This document shows positions 16,637 through 27,542 of a stretch of 64,000 nucleotides of DNA, in pieces (position 1 is the stretch's first letter; every line of letters begins with the position of its first letter). This DNA is from Nocardioides salarius. Its GTDB lineage: Bacteria; Actinomycetota; Actinomycetes; Propionibacteriales; Nocardioidaceae. The DNA is taken from contig NZ_JAFBBZ010000001.1 of NCBI RefSeq assembly GCF_016907435.1, positions 2,852,001-2,916,000 of the forward strand. The letters are read 5' to 3'. A program made the position numbers and the translations under genes. Under the pieces are notes generated by a model that was not told the DNA's origin, searched no databases, and saw only the letters and a program-made list of their open reading frames with translations.

Positions 16637-18222
16637 ATGCACCAGCACCAGAGCAACGCGCGCACCGCACCGGCCGCCACCGTCGTCGGGGTCGCCCCGG
16701 TCAGTCCCGAGGAGCTGCTGGCGGTGGCCCGCCACGGTGGCGGGGTCCGGCTCGGCGACGACGCCGTCGCCGCGATCGAGCGGGGCCGCGCCGTCGTCGA
16801 GGAGCTCGCCGCGGCCCCCACGCCGGCGTACGGCATCTCGACCGGCTTCGGGGCGCTGGCTACCCGGCACATCCCCACCGAGCTGCGCGCCCAGCTGCAG
16901 CGCTCGCTCGTGCGATCGCACGCGGCCGGCTCGGGCCCCGAGGTTGAGACCGAGGTGACCCGCGGGCTGATGCTGCTGCGGCTCTCGACGCTGGCCACCG
17001 GCCACACCGGCATCCGCCTCGAGACCGCCCAGCTGCTCGCCGACCTGCTCACCCACGGGATCACCCCGGTCGTGCACGAGCACGGCTCGCTCGGCTGCTC
17101 CGGCGACCTCGCGCCGCTCTCGCACTGCGCGCTGGCGCTGATGGGGGAGGGGCCGGTGCGCGACGCCGCCGGCGCGCTGGTGCCGGCCGCCGACGCGCTG
17201 GCCGCCGCGGGGCTGCACCCGGTCGAGCTGGCCGCCAAGGAGGGGCTGGCGCTGATCAACGGCACCGACGGGATGCTGGCGATGCTGCTGATGGCCATCG
17301 CCGACCTGCGGGTGCTGCTGCGCACCGCCGACGTGGCAGCGGCGATGTCGGTCGAGGGCCAGCTCGGCACCGACCGAGTCTTCGCCGCCGAGCTGCAGGC
17401 GCTGCGCCCGCACCCGGGGCAGGCCGCCTCGGCCGCCAACCTGGTGCGCCTGCTCGAGGGGTCGGCGGTCGTGGCCTCGCACCGCGGGCCCGAGTGCCAC
17501 CGGGTGCAGGACGCCTACTCGCTGCGCTGCTCGCCGCAGGTGCACGGCGCGGCTCGCGACACCCTCGCGCACTGCGACCTGGTCGCCTCGCGCGAGCTGG
17601 CCAGCGCCGTCGACAACCCGGTGGTGCTGGCCGCCGACGACGGGCAGGACGGTCGGGTGGAGTCCAACGGCAACTTCCACGGGGCGCCGGTCGCCTACGT
17701 CCTCGACTTCCTGGCCATCGTCGCCGCCGACGTCGCCTCCATCAGCGAGCGGCGCACCGACCGCTTCCTCGACAAGGCCCGCAACCACGGGCTGCCGCCC
17801 TTCCTGGCCCACGACCCCGGCGTCGACTCCGGGCTGATGATCGCGCAGTACACCCAGGCGGCGATCGTCTCGGAGATGAAGCGCCTGGCCGCGCCGGCCT
17901 CGGTCGACTCCATCCCCAGCAGCGCCATGCAGGAGGACCACGTCTCGATGGGCTGGGCGGCCGCGCGCAAGCTGCGCCGCGCCGTCGACGGGCTGACCCG
18001 CGTGGTGGCCATCGAGGTGCTCACCGCCGCCCGCGCCCTCGACCTGCGCGCCCCGCTGGCGCCCGCGCCGGCCACCGCCGCCGTCGTGGCGCTGCTGCGC
18101 GAGGCCGGCGTGGAGGGGCCCGGCCCCGACCGCCACCTGTCCCCGGAGATCGAGACCACCGTCGGCCTGGTCGCCTCCGGGGCCGTCCTGTCCGCCGTCG
18201 AGCACCAGATCGGAGCCCTCGC

Positions 18223-18226
<4 letters not shown>
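16637..18226 (+). CDS. hutH: Histidine ammonia-lyase
   Basis: A 529-residue enzyme that removes ammonia from L-histidine to give urocanate. The cofactor-forming motif is [14 protein letters not shown]; the MIO group would come from Cys154-Ser155-Gly156 instead of the usual Ala-Ser-Gly. Other family blocks are [11 protein letters not shown] near residue 57, [14 protein letters not shown], and [17 protein letters not shown] stands just before ATG 16637. It overlaps hutU by ATGA, so both are made together. The other hut genes are not in the window. Confidence 0.95.
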
Positions 18227-19899
<1,673 letters not shown>

Positions 19900-19901
19900 G
19901 A

Positions 19902-19989
19902 GCTTCATCGGCCGGCCGACAGAACTCCTGCCGGGACGATGAAGTTTCATCGTCCCGGCGCGAGTTTCATCGGGCGCCCGATGAAACTC
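19902..19989. repeat. Cluster of TTCATCG palindromes between hutU and fadE33
   Basis: Five copies of TTCATCG appear in alternating orientation. 19930-19959 is a 14-bp inverted repeat (arm GCCGGGACGATGAA, 2-nt centre). 19962-19989 is a perfect 28-bp palindrome (arm GAGTTTCATCGGGC, no centre). A weaker one (TTCATCGGCCGGCCGA) starts near 19905. The space lies between convergent stops, so a bidirectional terminator role is likely, but two adjacent perfect palindromes built on one motif also look like a small repeat family. Confidence 0.8.
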
Positions 19990-20003
19990 CCGGCGCGGCG
20001 CGC

Positions 20004-21086
20004 TCAGGCCAGGAGGGCGCGCCGGTGCTCGTGGGCCTGGCCGAAGAGCTGGCCCAGCGCGTGGGCGCGCTTGAAGACCAGCTGGGCGTCGTGCTCCCAG
20101 GTGATCGCGATGCCGCCGTGCATCTGCACGGTCTCGGCCGCCACCTGCTCCAGCGCGTCGGAGCACCACGACCCCGCGCTCGCCGCCAGCCGTGCGGCGT
20201 CGTCGCTGCCGACGGAGACGGCGTACGCCGCCGCCCAGGCGATCGAGCGGGCGGTCTCGACGAGCACCAGCATGTCGGCCATCCGGTGCTTGAGGGCCTG
20301 GAAGGAGCCGATCGGGCGGCCGAACTGCACGCGCTCCTTGGCATAGGCCACGGTCATGTCGAGCCCGCGCTGGGCGCCGCCGACCTGCAGCGCGGCGACC
20401 GAGGCGGTGCCGACCAGGTGGGCCCGGACGAGCGCGGCGCGGGCGTCGGCGACCACCGGCACGGCCTCGACGCCGTCGAGCTCGAGGGTGGCCAGGCGCA
20501 GGGTGGTGTCCATGGCGGGTGTGCGGGTGCGGGTCAGGCCGGGCGCGTCGGGGTCGACCTCGAAGAGCCCGATCGAGTCCGGCCCGTCGGCGGTGCGGGC
20601 CGCGACCAGGAGCACCTCGGCGACGTCGCCGAGGAGCACCGGCCCGACCGTGCCGCTGAGCCGGGAGCCGTCGACGCGCACCGGCTCGGTGCGGCCCGGC
20701 CCGGTCAGCCCCGCCCAGGCCAGGGTGGCGACCTCGCCCGCGGCGACGCGCGGCAGCAGCCGGGCGCGGGCGTCGGCGGACCCGCTCGCCAGCAGCGTCT
20801 CGGAGGCCACCAGCGTGGCCAGCAGCGGCGACGGGGCCAGCGAGCGGCCCAGCTCCTCGAGCACCACGCACGTCTCGAACGCCGAGAAGCCCGCGCCGTC
20901 GTGCTCCTCGGGCACCGCCAGCGCGGCGACCCCGACCTGCTCGCACAGCAGCTCCCACAGCGCCCGGTCGAAGCCCTCGTCGGAGTCGGCGGCGGCCCGG
21001 ACGGCCGCGCTGCCGGCCCGCTTGGCCAGCAGCGCGCGCAGGGTGGAGGCCAGCTCGACCTGCTCCTCGCTCAGCGCCAGCTCCAT
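20004..21086 (-). CDS. fadE33: Acyl-CoA dehydrogenase, FadE33-like
   Basis: A 360-residue acyl-CoA dehydrogenase-family subunit with the usual N-terminal helical domain, central beta domain and C-terminal FAD domain (VQFGRPIGSFQALKHRMADM, then QMHGGIAITWEHD). In Mycobacterium tuberculosis the order fadD3-fadE31-fadE32-fadE33 is the same as here on the minus strand, and the KstR2 regulon uses them late in HIP breakdown. Its ATG shares a base with the fadE32 stop (TGATG), which suggests a paired complex. Assignment to FadE33 rests on gene order as well as family. Confidence 0.85.
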   Translation of the reverse strand: MELALSEEQVELASTLRALLAKRAGSAAVRAAADSDEGFDRALWELLCEQVGVAALAVPEEHDGAGFSAFETCVVLEELGRSLAPSPLLATLVASETLLASGSADARARLLPRVAAGEVATLAWAGLTGPGRTEPVRVDGSRLSGTVGPVLLGDVAEVLLVAARTADGPDSIGLFEVDPDAPGLTRTRTPAMDTTLRLATLELDGVEAVPVVADARAALVRAHLVGTASVAALQVGGAQRGLDMTVAYAKERVQFGRPIGSFQALKHRMADMLVLVETARSIAWAAAYAVSVGSDDAARLAASAGSWCSDALEQVAAETVQMHGGIAITWEHDAQLVFKRAHALGQLFGQAHEHRRALLA

Positions 21087-22078
21087 CAGCCCGCCACCTC
21101 CGTCCGCTGCTCCCGCTCGGCCACCAGGGCGGCGAGCACCCGGTCGCGGTGGTACGCCGTGGTGCCCCACGCGGCGACCAGCGCGCGGACCTTGGTGATC
21201 CACAGGCTCAGTTCGAGCTCGAGGGTGTAGCCGACCGCGCCGTGCACCTGCAGCGCCACCCGCGCCGCGAGGTACGCCGCGTCGGCGGCGGCGAGCTTGG
21301 CGGCCGAGACGTCGCGGCAGATGGTCGCCGGGTCGGCCAGGGCCGCCCCGTGGACGAGCGGGCGGGCGAAGTCGAGCGCGATCCGCACGTCGGCCAGCTG
21401 GTGCTTGATCGCCTGGTAGGACCCGATCTCCCGGCCGAACTGACGACGCTGCTTGACGTAGGCCACGGCGTCGTCGAGCAGCCGCTCGCCGGCGCCGAGC
21501 AGCTGCGCGGCGCAGGCGAGCACGGCGGTGTCGAAGGCCCGGTCCAGGTCGCCGGTGCCCTGCGCGCTGCTCTGCCCGGCGCCGGTGGGCGTGACCGAGA
21601 AGAGCCGGCGGGTCGCGTCGACCGAGGTGTGCTCCTCGCCGACCTCCGCGCCGTGCAGCGCGCCGTCGACCACGACGTACCGGTGCTCGGCGAGGTCGGC
21701 GTCGAGCGCGTAGGGCACGTGCGGGGCGAGGGCGACGGTGCCGACGCCACCCTCGGCGAGGGCCTCGACGACGGGGCCGGAGCCCAGCGCCACGGGCAGG
21801 AAGGCGACCGACTCGACCCAGGGGCCGGGGACGGCGTGGCGGCCGACCAGCTCGAGGGCCAGCACCAGCTCGACGGGCGTCGCGCCCATGCCGCCGTGCT
21901 CCTCGGGCACCAGCAGCGCGTGCACGCCCTGCTCGGCCAGGCGGCGCCACAGTGCCAGCCCGGGGACGTGGTCGCCCGCGGCCCACGAGCGAGCGGCGCC
22001 GACGCTGTCGGCCCCGGCCAGCAGCCGGTCGAGCGAGGCGGTGAAGTCCTCCTGCTCGGAGGTGGGGACGAACCTCAT
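21086..22078 (-). CDS. fadE32: Acyl-CoA dehydrogenase, FadE32-like
   Basis: A 330-residue, short acyl-CoA dehydrogenase subunit; family members forming alpha2beta2 complexes are often this short. Seen are VKQRRQFGREIGSYQAIKHQLADVRI, read as QFGREIGSYQAIKHQLADV, and the C-terminal helix QVHGAVGYTLELELSLWITK. The usual FAD loop sequences in the middle are weak, as expected for a partner subunit. It starts inside fadE31 (ATGA) and runs into fadE33, so the three are tightly coupled. It probably pairs with FadE31 or FadE33 to desaturate a late ring-opened acyl-CoA; the substrate is inferred from the cluster. Confidence 0.85.
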   Translation of the reverse strand: MRFVPTSEQEDFTASLDRLLAGADSVGAARSWAAGDHVPGLALWRRLAEQGVHALLVPEEHGGMGATPVELVLALELVGRHAVPGPWVESVAFLPVALGSGPVVEALAEGGVGTVALAPHVPYALDADLAEHRYVVVDGALHGAEVGEEHTSVDATRRLFSVTPTGAGQSSAQGTGDLDRAFDTAVLACAAQLLGAGERLLDDAVAYVKQRRQFGREIGSYQAIKHQLADVRIALDFARPLVHGAALADPATICRDVSAAKLAAADAAYLAARVALQVHGAVGYTLELELSLWITKVRALVAAWGTTAYHRDRVLAALVAEREQRTEVAG

Positions 22079-23226
22079 CGACCTGCTCCCTTCGGCTCGC
22101 GCGGCAGGCCGAGGATGCGCTCGGCGACGATGTTGCGCTGGATCTCGTTGGTGCCGGCGTAGATCGGCCCGGACAGCGAGAAGAGGTAGCCGTCCAGCCA
22201 CCGGGAGTCGACCTCGGAGCCGGGGCCGAGCAGGTCGAGCGCCGTCTCGTGCAGGGCGATGTCGAGCTCGGACCAGAAGACCTTGTTCACCGACCCGGCG
22301 GCGCCGATCTCGCCGCCGGCGAGGCGGGTGACGGTGCCCCAGGTGTAGAGCCGGTAGGCCTGGGCCCGGACCCAGGCGTCGACCACGCCGCGCCCGGCCG
22401 AGGGCACGGCCCCGCCGTGCTCGCGCCACAGGTCGACCAGCCGGTCGGCCGCGGCGCAGAAGCGGCCGGGGGAGCGCAGCGAGAGGCCGCGCTCGTTGCC
22501 GGCGGTGCTCATCGCGACCCGCCACCCGTCGCCCGGCGCGCCCAGCACGTCGGCGTCGGGGACGAAGACGTCGGAGAAGAAGATCTCCGCGAAGCCCGGC
22601 TCGCCGTCGAGCTGGGCGATCGGGCGCACCGTGACGCCCTCGGCGTCGAGCGGGAAGAGGAAGTAGGTCAGCCCCGCGTGCCGCTGCGCCTGCGGGTCGG
22701 AGCGGAAGAGCCCGAAGCCCCAGTCGGCGTACGCCGCGCGCGAGGACCAGGTCTTCTGGCCGTTGAGGACCCACCCGCCCCGGCTCTCGTCGCGGCGCGC
22801 GGTCGACGTCAGCGACGCCAGGTCGGAGCCGGCCTCGGGCTCCGACCACGCCTGGGCCCAGACCTTCTCGCCGCTGGCCATCGAGGGCAGGAAGCGCTGC
22901 TGCTGCTCGGCGGTGCCGTGGTCGAAGATGATGGGCGCGAGCAGGAAGATCCCGTTCTGGGAGACCCGGCCGGGCGCGCCGGCGCGGTAGTACTCCTCCT
23001 CGAAGACCACCCACTCGACCAGCGAGGCACCACGGCCACCGAGCTCCTCGGGCCACGAGACGACCGACCAGCGGGCCTCGGCGAGGCGGGCCTCCCACTC
23101 CTGGTGGGCGCGGAAGCCGGCCTCGGTGTCCATCGAGGGCAGCGGGGTGGTGGGCACGTTGGCGGCCAACCACGCCCGCGCCTCGGCCTGGAAGGCCAGC
23201 TCGTCGGGGCCGAGGGTGAGGTCCAT
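22075..23226 (-). CDS. fadE31: Acyl-CoA dehydrogenase, FadE31-like
   Basis: A 383-residue acyl-CoA dehydrogenase. The FAD and substrate loops are standard (WSEPEAGSDLASLTSTARR, then GWVLNGQKTWSS). The C-terminus IYAGTNEIQRNIVAERILGLP has Ala where MCAD-type enzymes carry the catalytic Glu (YEGT), so the base must lie elsewhere or on a partner subunit. It follows fadD3 with a one-base overlap and precedes fadE32. The order matches the KstR2 regulon of M. tuberculosis. Role: dehydrogenation of a CoA thioester in steroid ring C/D breakdown (inferred). Confidence 0.88.
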   Translation of the reverse strand: MDLTLGPDELAFQAEARAWLAANVPTTPLPSMDTEAGFRAHQEWEARLAEARWSVVSWPEELGGRGASLVEWVVFEEEYYRAGAPGRVSQNGIFLLAPIIFDHGTAEQQQRFLPSMASGEKVWAQAWSEPEAGSDLASLTSTARRDESRGGWVLNGQKTWSSRAAYADWGFGLFRSDPQAQRHAGLTYFLFPLDAEGVTVRPIAQLDGEPGFAEIFFSDVFVPDADVLGAPGDGWRVAMSTAGNERGLSLRSPGRFCAAADRLVDLWREHGGAVPSAGRGVVDAWVRAQAYRLYTWGTVTRLAGGEIGAAGSVNKVFWSELDIALHETALDLLGPGSEVDSRWLDGYLFSLSGPIYAGTNEIQRNIVAERILGLPREPKGAGR

Positions 23227-24830
23227 CAGGCGTCCTTCGTGGTCGCGCGCGCCCGCAGCTCGGGCTTGAGCACCTTGTGGGCGGCGTTGCGGGGCAGCTC
23301 GGGGACCAGCTCGACGTGGCGCGGCACCTTGAAGTTGGCGATCCGCTCGCGCAGGAACGCGACCACCTGCTCGCCGGTGAGGTCGCTGTCGGCGCGGCGT
23401 ACGACGAAGGCGGCGCCGACCTCGCCCATCCGCTCGTCGGGGACCCCGACCACGGCGGCCTCGACCACGCCGTCGAGGCGGGCCAGGGCGGCCTCGACCT
23501 CGGCGGGGTAGACGTTGAAGCCGCCGCAGACGTACATGTCCTTGAGCCGGTCGGTGATGCGCATGTTGCCGTCGGCGTCGACGGTGCCGAGGTCGCCGGT
23601 GTGCAGCCAGCCGTCGGGCTCGATCGCCTCGGCCGTGGCCACCGGGTCGTCGAGGTAGCCCTGCATCACCATCGGCCCCCGCAGCTGGATCTCGCCGGCG
23701 GTGCCCGCCTCGCGGACCTCGCCGGTGGCCGGGTCGACCACCCGCATCTCGAGGCCCTCGACGGCGCGGCCGTTGGTGGTGGTGACGACCTCGTCGGGGT
23801 CGCCGGGGCGGGCCATCGTGGCGACCACGCACTCGGTCATGCCGAAGGCGGTGATCACCAGCTCGAAGGAGAGCTCGCCGAGCATCCGCTCGACCAGGCG
23901 CGGCGGGATGCTGGCCGAGCCCGTGTTGGCCAGGCGCAGCGACGAGGTGTCGGTGGTCGCGAAGGCCGGCGACTCCAGCAGCGAGTGGAAGATCGTGGGG
24001 GCGCCGGGCACGATCGTGAGCCGGTCGCGCTCGATCATCGCCAGCGCCTCCTCGGCGTCGAAGGCGGCCATCGGGTGCAGCGCGCAACCGCTGACCAGGC
24101 TCGCCACGATGCCGACCTTGTAGCCGTAGGAGTGGAAGAACGGGCTGATGACCAGGTAGCGGTCGGCCTCGGTCACCCGGCAGGTCCGCGTCCACACGCG
24201 TGCCGCGGCCAGCGTCTGCTCGTGGGTGGTCAGCACGCCCTTGGAGCGACCTGTGGTGCCGGAGGTGAAGAGGATGTCGGCGATGTCGTCGGGGCGCACG
24301 GCGGCGGCGACCGCGTCGATGTCCTCGACCGCCGCGCCGAGGTCGCCCAGCGAGGCGAGCGCGGTCGTGCCCTCCGCCGTGGTGGCCCCGATGCTCACGA
24401 CGGCGGCGACCCGGTCGAGCCCGGGCAGGGCGTCGCCCCCGGTGCCCCGGGCCGCCGCGGCCGCGCGCAGCTCGTCGACCTGGCTGCGGCCCAGGAACCC
24501 GTCGGCCACCACGCACAGCCGGGCGCGGGAGCGCTCGACGACGTCGGCGACCTCCTCGCCCTTGTAGCGGGTGTTGACCGGCACCAGCACGCCGCCGGCG
24601 TACGAGACGGCGAGCCCGGCCACGACCCACTCCCAGGAGTTGGGCGCCCACACGCAGACCGTGTCGCCGGGCTCGAGGCCCAGGGCGAGGTAGCCACGTG
24701 CGGTGGCGCGCACGGCGTCGTGGAGCTGGGTGAAGCGCAGCGTGGTCGACCCGTCGACCAGCGCGACCCGGTCGGCGTACGTCGTGGCCGCCGCGCGCAG
24801 CGCCGCCGGCACCGTCCCTGGTGTCGTCAC
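23226..24830 (-). CDS. fadD3: HIP-CoA ligase FadD3-like acyl-CoA synthetase
   Basis: A 534-residue ANL-family ligase that should activate HIP (the indanedione propionate left after removal of steroid rings A and B) with ATP and CoA. Motifs: FTSGTTGRSKGVL near residue 190 (A3), GMTECV (A5), GWLHTGDLG (A7), and PRNAAHKVLK with the C-terminal lysine (A10). I chose GTG 24830 because GGAG lies 6 nt before it. The upstream ATG at 24854 lies inside the KstR2 box and cannot be the start. It heads the fadD3-fadE31-32-33 operon. Confidence 0.9.
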   Translation of the reverse strand: MTTPGTVPAALRAAATTYADRVALVDGSTTLRFTQLHDAVRATARGYLALGLEPGDTVCVWAPNSWEWVVAGLAVSYAGGVLVPVNTRYKGEEVADVVERSRARLCVVADGFLGRSQVDELRAAAAARGTGGDALPGLDRVAAVVSIGATTAEGTTALASLGDLGAAVEDIDAVAAAVRPDDIADILFTSGTTGRSKGVLTTHEQTLAAARVWTRTCRVTEADRYLVISPFFHSYGYKVGIVASLVSGCALHPMAAFDAEEALAMIERDRLTIVPGAPTIFHSLLESPAFATTDTSSLRLANTGSASIPPRLVERMLGELSFELVITAFGMTECVVATMARPGDPDEVVTTTNGRAVEGLEMRVVDPATGEVREAGTAGEIQLRGPMVMQGYLDDPVATAEAIEPDGWLHTGDLGTVDADGNMRITDRLKDMYVCGGFNVYPAEVEAALARLDGVVEAAVVGVPDERMGEVGAAFVVRRADSDLTGEQVVAFLRERIANFKVPRHVELVPELPRNAAHKVLKPELRARATTKDA

Positions 24831-24849
24831 CACGTGCTCCTCTCGACCA

Positions 24850-24863
24850 AACAAGTGCTTGGT
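24850..24863. promoter_or_regulatory. KstR2 operator between fadD3 and fadE30
   Basis: AACAAGTGCTTGGT matches the KstR2 consensus AnCAAGnnCTTGnT at every fixed position. It lies 19 bp from the fadD3 start and 36 bp from the fadE30 start, so one dimer site could control both directions. The regulator gene is at 26924. Confidence 0.92.
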
Positions 24864-24899
24864 AGGCTACCGTAGCGCCTGGTCATCGAGAGGAACACC

Positions 24900-26111
24900 A
24901 TGGACCTGACCTACTCCGCCGCGGAGCAGTCCTTCCGCGCCGAGGTGCGGGCGTGGCTCGGCGACCACCTCACCGGCGACTTCGCCGCGCTGCGCGGCCT
25001 CGGTGGACCCGGCCGCGACCACGAGGCGCACGACGAGCGCCTGGCGTGGAACCAGCACCTCGCCGCCCACGGCTGGACCGGGCTGGGCTGGCCGGTCGAG
25101 CACGGTGGCCGGGGCCTGAGCCTGATGGAGCAGGTGATCTTCCACGAGGAGTACGCCCGCGCCGACGCCCCCGCCCGCGTCAACCACCTCGGCGAGGAGC
25201 TGCTCGGCCCCACCCTGATCGCCTTCGGCACCCCCGAGCAGCAGCAGCGCTTCCTGCCGCCGATCGTCGCAGCCACCGAGCTGTGGTGCCAGGGCTACTC
25301 CGAGCCCGGCGCCGGCTCCGACCTCGCGGCCGTGCAGACCAGGGCCCGCCTCGAGGGCGACGAGTGGGTCGTCGACGGGCAGAAGGTCTGGACGTCGCTG
25401 GCACACCTGTCGCAGTGGTGCTTCGTCATCGCGCGCACCGAGCCGGGCTCGCAGCGCCACCAGGGGCTCTCCTTCCTGATGGTGCCGCTCGACCAGGAGG
25501 GCGTCGAGGTGCGTCCGATCGAGCAGATCACCGGCGGGTCGGAGTTCAACGAGGTCTTCTTCACCGGGGCCCGCACCGACGCGAGCATGGTGGTCGGCGA
25601 GCCAGGCCAGGGCTGGGGCGTGGCGATGGGCCTGCTCGGCTTCGAGCGGGGCGTCTCCACGCTCGGCCAGCAGGTCGGCTTCGCCCGCGAGCTCGAGACC
25701 GTCGTCGAGCGGGCCCGCGCCAACGGCTCCTACGACGACCCGGTGCTGCGCGACCGGATCGCCCGCGCCACCGTCGAGCTCGAGGTGATGCGGGTCAACG
25801 CGCTGCGCGGTCTCTCCGCGGTCACCGCCGGCTCCGACTCCGCCGCCGGCGGCGGCGCCGCCTCGATCGCCAAGCTGGTCTGGGGCGGCTGGCACCGCCG
25901 GCTCGGCGAGCTCGCGATGCAGGTCGCGGGCGCCGACGGGCTGACCGCGCGCGGAGCGGCGTACGACCTCGACCCGCACCAGCGGCTCTTCCTCTTCAGC
26001 CGCGCCGACACGATCTACGGCGGCAGCGACGAGGTGCAGCGCACCATCCTCGCCGAGCGCGTGCTCGGCCTGCCCCGCGAACCCCGACCCACGAGCCAGG
26101 GAGCCCGATGA
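24900..26111 (+). CDS. fadE30: Acyl-CoA dehydrogenase FadE30-like (HIP-CoA side-chain)
   Basis: A 403-residue acyl-CoA dehydrogenase with a full set of family blocks: GYSEPGAGSDLAAVQTRARL, WVVDGQKVWTS, and the C-terminus TIYGGSDEVQRTILAERVLGLP. In M. tuberculosis FadE30 introduces the first double bond into the propionyl side chain of HIP-CoA. It is the first gene of the rightward operon (fadE30-ipdF-kstR2-fadA6) and is divergent from fadD3, sharing the KstR2 box. The stop overlaps the next ATG by 4 nt. Confidence 0.9.
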   Translation: MDLTYSAAEQSFRAEVRAWLGDHLTGDFAALRGLGGPGRDHEAHDERLAWNQHLAAHGWTGLGWPVEHGGRGLSLMEQVIFHEEYARADAPARVNHLGEELLGPTLIAFGTPEQQQRFLPPIVAATELWCQGYSEPGAGSDLAAVQTRARLEGDEWVVDGQKVWTSLAHLSQWCFVIARTEPGSQRHQGLSFLMVPLDQEGVEVRPIEQITGGSEFNEVFFTGARTDASMVVGEPGQGWGVAMGLLGFERGVSTLGQQVGFARELETVVERARANGSYDDPVLRDRIARATVELEVMRVNALRGLSAVTAGSDSAAGGGAASIAKLVWGGWHRRLGELAMQVAGADGLTARGAAYDLDPHQRLFLFSRADTIYGGSDEVQRTILAERVLGLPREPRPTSQGAR

Positions 26112-26911
26112 CCGCCGAACGCCCCGAGCAGCCCGTCCCCGACTACGTGCCCGGCCACGACCTGCTGGCCGGCAAGGTCGTCGTGGTCACCGCCGCGGCG
26201 GGCGCCGGCATCGGCGCCGCGGTCGTGCGTCGCGTCCTCGAGGAGGGCGCGCGGGCCGTCGTCTTCAGCGACACCCACGCGCGGCGGCTGGCCGAGGCCG
26301 AAGCGGCGCTGGCCGCCGAGTTCGGCGCCGACCGGGTGCGCCAGCAGGTCTGCGACGTCACCGACGAGGCCCAGGTCGCCGCGCTGCTCGACGTCGCCGA
26401 CGAGCTCGGCGGGGTCGACGTGATGATCAACAACGCCGGGCTCGGCGGCACCGCGTCGGTGCTCGAGATGACCGACGAGCAGTGGAGCCGGGTCCTCGAC
26501 ATCACCCTGACCGGCACCTTCCGCTGCGTGCGGGCCGCGGGGCAGCGGATGGCCGCCGCCGGCACGAGGGGCGTCATCGTCAACAACGCCTCGGTGATCG
26601 GCTGGCGCGCCCAGGAGGGCCAGGCCCACTACGCCGCCGCCAAGGCCGGGGTGATGGCGCTGACCCGCTGCTCCGCGATCGACCTGGCCCCGCACGGCAT
26701 CCGCGTCAACGCCGTCTCGCCGAGCCTGGCGATGCACCCGTTCCTGGCCAAGGTCACCTCCGACGAGCTGCTCCACGAGCTCAAGCAGCGCGAGGCCTTC
26801 GGTCGCGCCGCCGAGCCGTGGGAGGTCGCCAACGTGATGGTCTTCCTGGCCAGCGACTACGCCTCCTACATGACCGGCGAGGTCGTCGCCGTCAGCAGCC
26901 AGCAGGCCTAG
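26108..26911 (+). CDS. ipdF: SDR-family hydroxyacyl-CoA dehydrogenase, IpdF-like
   Basis: A 267-residue short-chain dehydrogenase. The nucleotide motif VVTAAAGAGIGAAVVRRVL replaces the usual TGxxxGxG by an AAxAGxGIG form, and the NNAGLGG, NNASVIGWRAQEGQAHYAAAK (Ser, Tyr-x3-Lys) and PSLAMHPFL segments are present. Rv3559c (IpdF) occupies the equal position between fadE30 and kstR2 in M. tuberculosis and oxidises a hydroxylated HIP-CoA derivative. That role is inferred from order and family. Confidence 0.85.
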   Translation: MTAERPEQPVPDYVPGHDLLAGKVVVVTAAAGAGIGAAVVRRVLEEGARAVVFSDTHARRLAEAEAALAAEFGADRVRQQVCDVTDEAQVAALLDVADELGGVDVMINNAGLGGTASVLEMTDEQWSRVLDITLTGTFRCVRAAGQRMAAAGTRGVIVNNASVIGWRAQEGQAHYAAAKAGVMALTRCSAIDLAPHGIRVNAVSPSLAMHPFLAKVTSDELLHELKQREAFGRAAEPWEVANVMVFLASDYASYMTGEVVAVSSQQA

Positions 26912-26923
26912 GAGACTGGGTCC

Positions 26924-27541
26924 ATGAGCACCGAGCCGCCCGTGAGCACCGCACCCACCGCGCCCACCCGTCGTACCGAGCTGCTGGGCATCGCCGCGGG
27001 CCTGTTCGCCGAGAAGGGCTTCAAGAACACCACGGTCCGCGACATCGCCGAGGCCTCCGGCATCCTCTCGGGCAGCCTCTACCACCACTTCGACTCCAAG
27101 GAGTCGATGGTCGACGAGATCCTCTCGACCTTCCAGGAGGAGCTCTTCGCGGCGTACGACGCCGTGCTGGGCAGCGACGTCGACGCGCGCACCAAGATCG
27201 ACCGGGCCGTGCGGCTGTCGTTCGAGGCGATCGACCAGCACCCGCACGAGGTGGCGATCTTCCAGAACGACGCCGGCTACCTCGGCGGCTTCGAGCGCTT
27301 CGGCTACCTCGCCGAGCGCAACGCCCAGTCGCGCGGAGTGTGGGTCGCGCTGCTCACCGAGGGCGTCGAGAGCGGGGCGCTGCGCGACGACCTCGACATC
27401 GAGCTCACCTACCGGTTCATCCGCGACACGGTCTGGGTGGCGGTGAAGTGGTACCGCCCCGGCGGGAAGCACAGCCACGTCGAGATCGCCGACCAGTACC
27501 TCACGATCCTGCTCGACGGGATCTCCACCGAAAGGCCCTGA
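26924..27541 (+). CDS. kstR2: TetR-family repressor KstR2-like
   Basis: A 205-residue TetR regulator with HTH FKNTTVRDIAEASGILSGSLYHHF (split here as FKNTTVRDIAEASG + ILSGSLYHHF) near residues 35-58. Its C-terminal ligand domain includes EVAIFQNDAGYL and FIRDTVWVAVKWYRPGG, like KstR2, which is released from DNA by HIP-CoA. Boxes of the KstR2 type are in both divergent promoters (24850 and 33186-33218). It lies inside the operon it is expected to control, so it should be autoregulated. Confidence 0.9.
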   Translation: MSTEPPVSTAPTAPTRRTELLGIAAGLFAEKGFKNTTVRDIAEASGILSGSLYHHFDSKESMVDEILSTFQEELFAAYDAVLGSDVDARTKIDRAVRLSFEAIDQHPHEVAIFQNDAGYLGGFERFGYLAERNAQSRGVWVALLTEGVESGALRDDLDIELTYRFIRDTVWVAVKWYRPGGKHSHVEIADQYLTILLDGISTERP

Positions 27542-27542
27542 C

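Noticed and set aside
24852..24854. ATG as start of fadD3
   Set aside because: It lies inside the KstR2 box and has no ribosome-binding site; GTG 24830 with GGAG is better.
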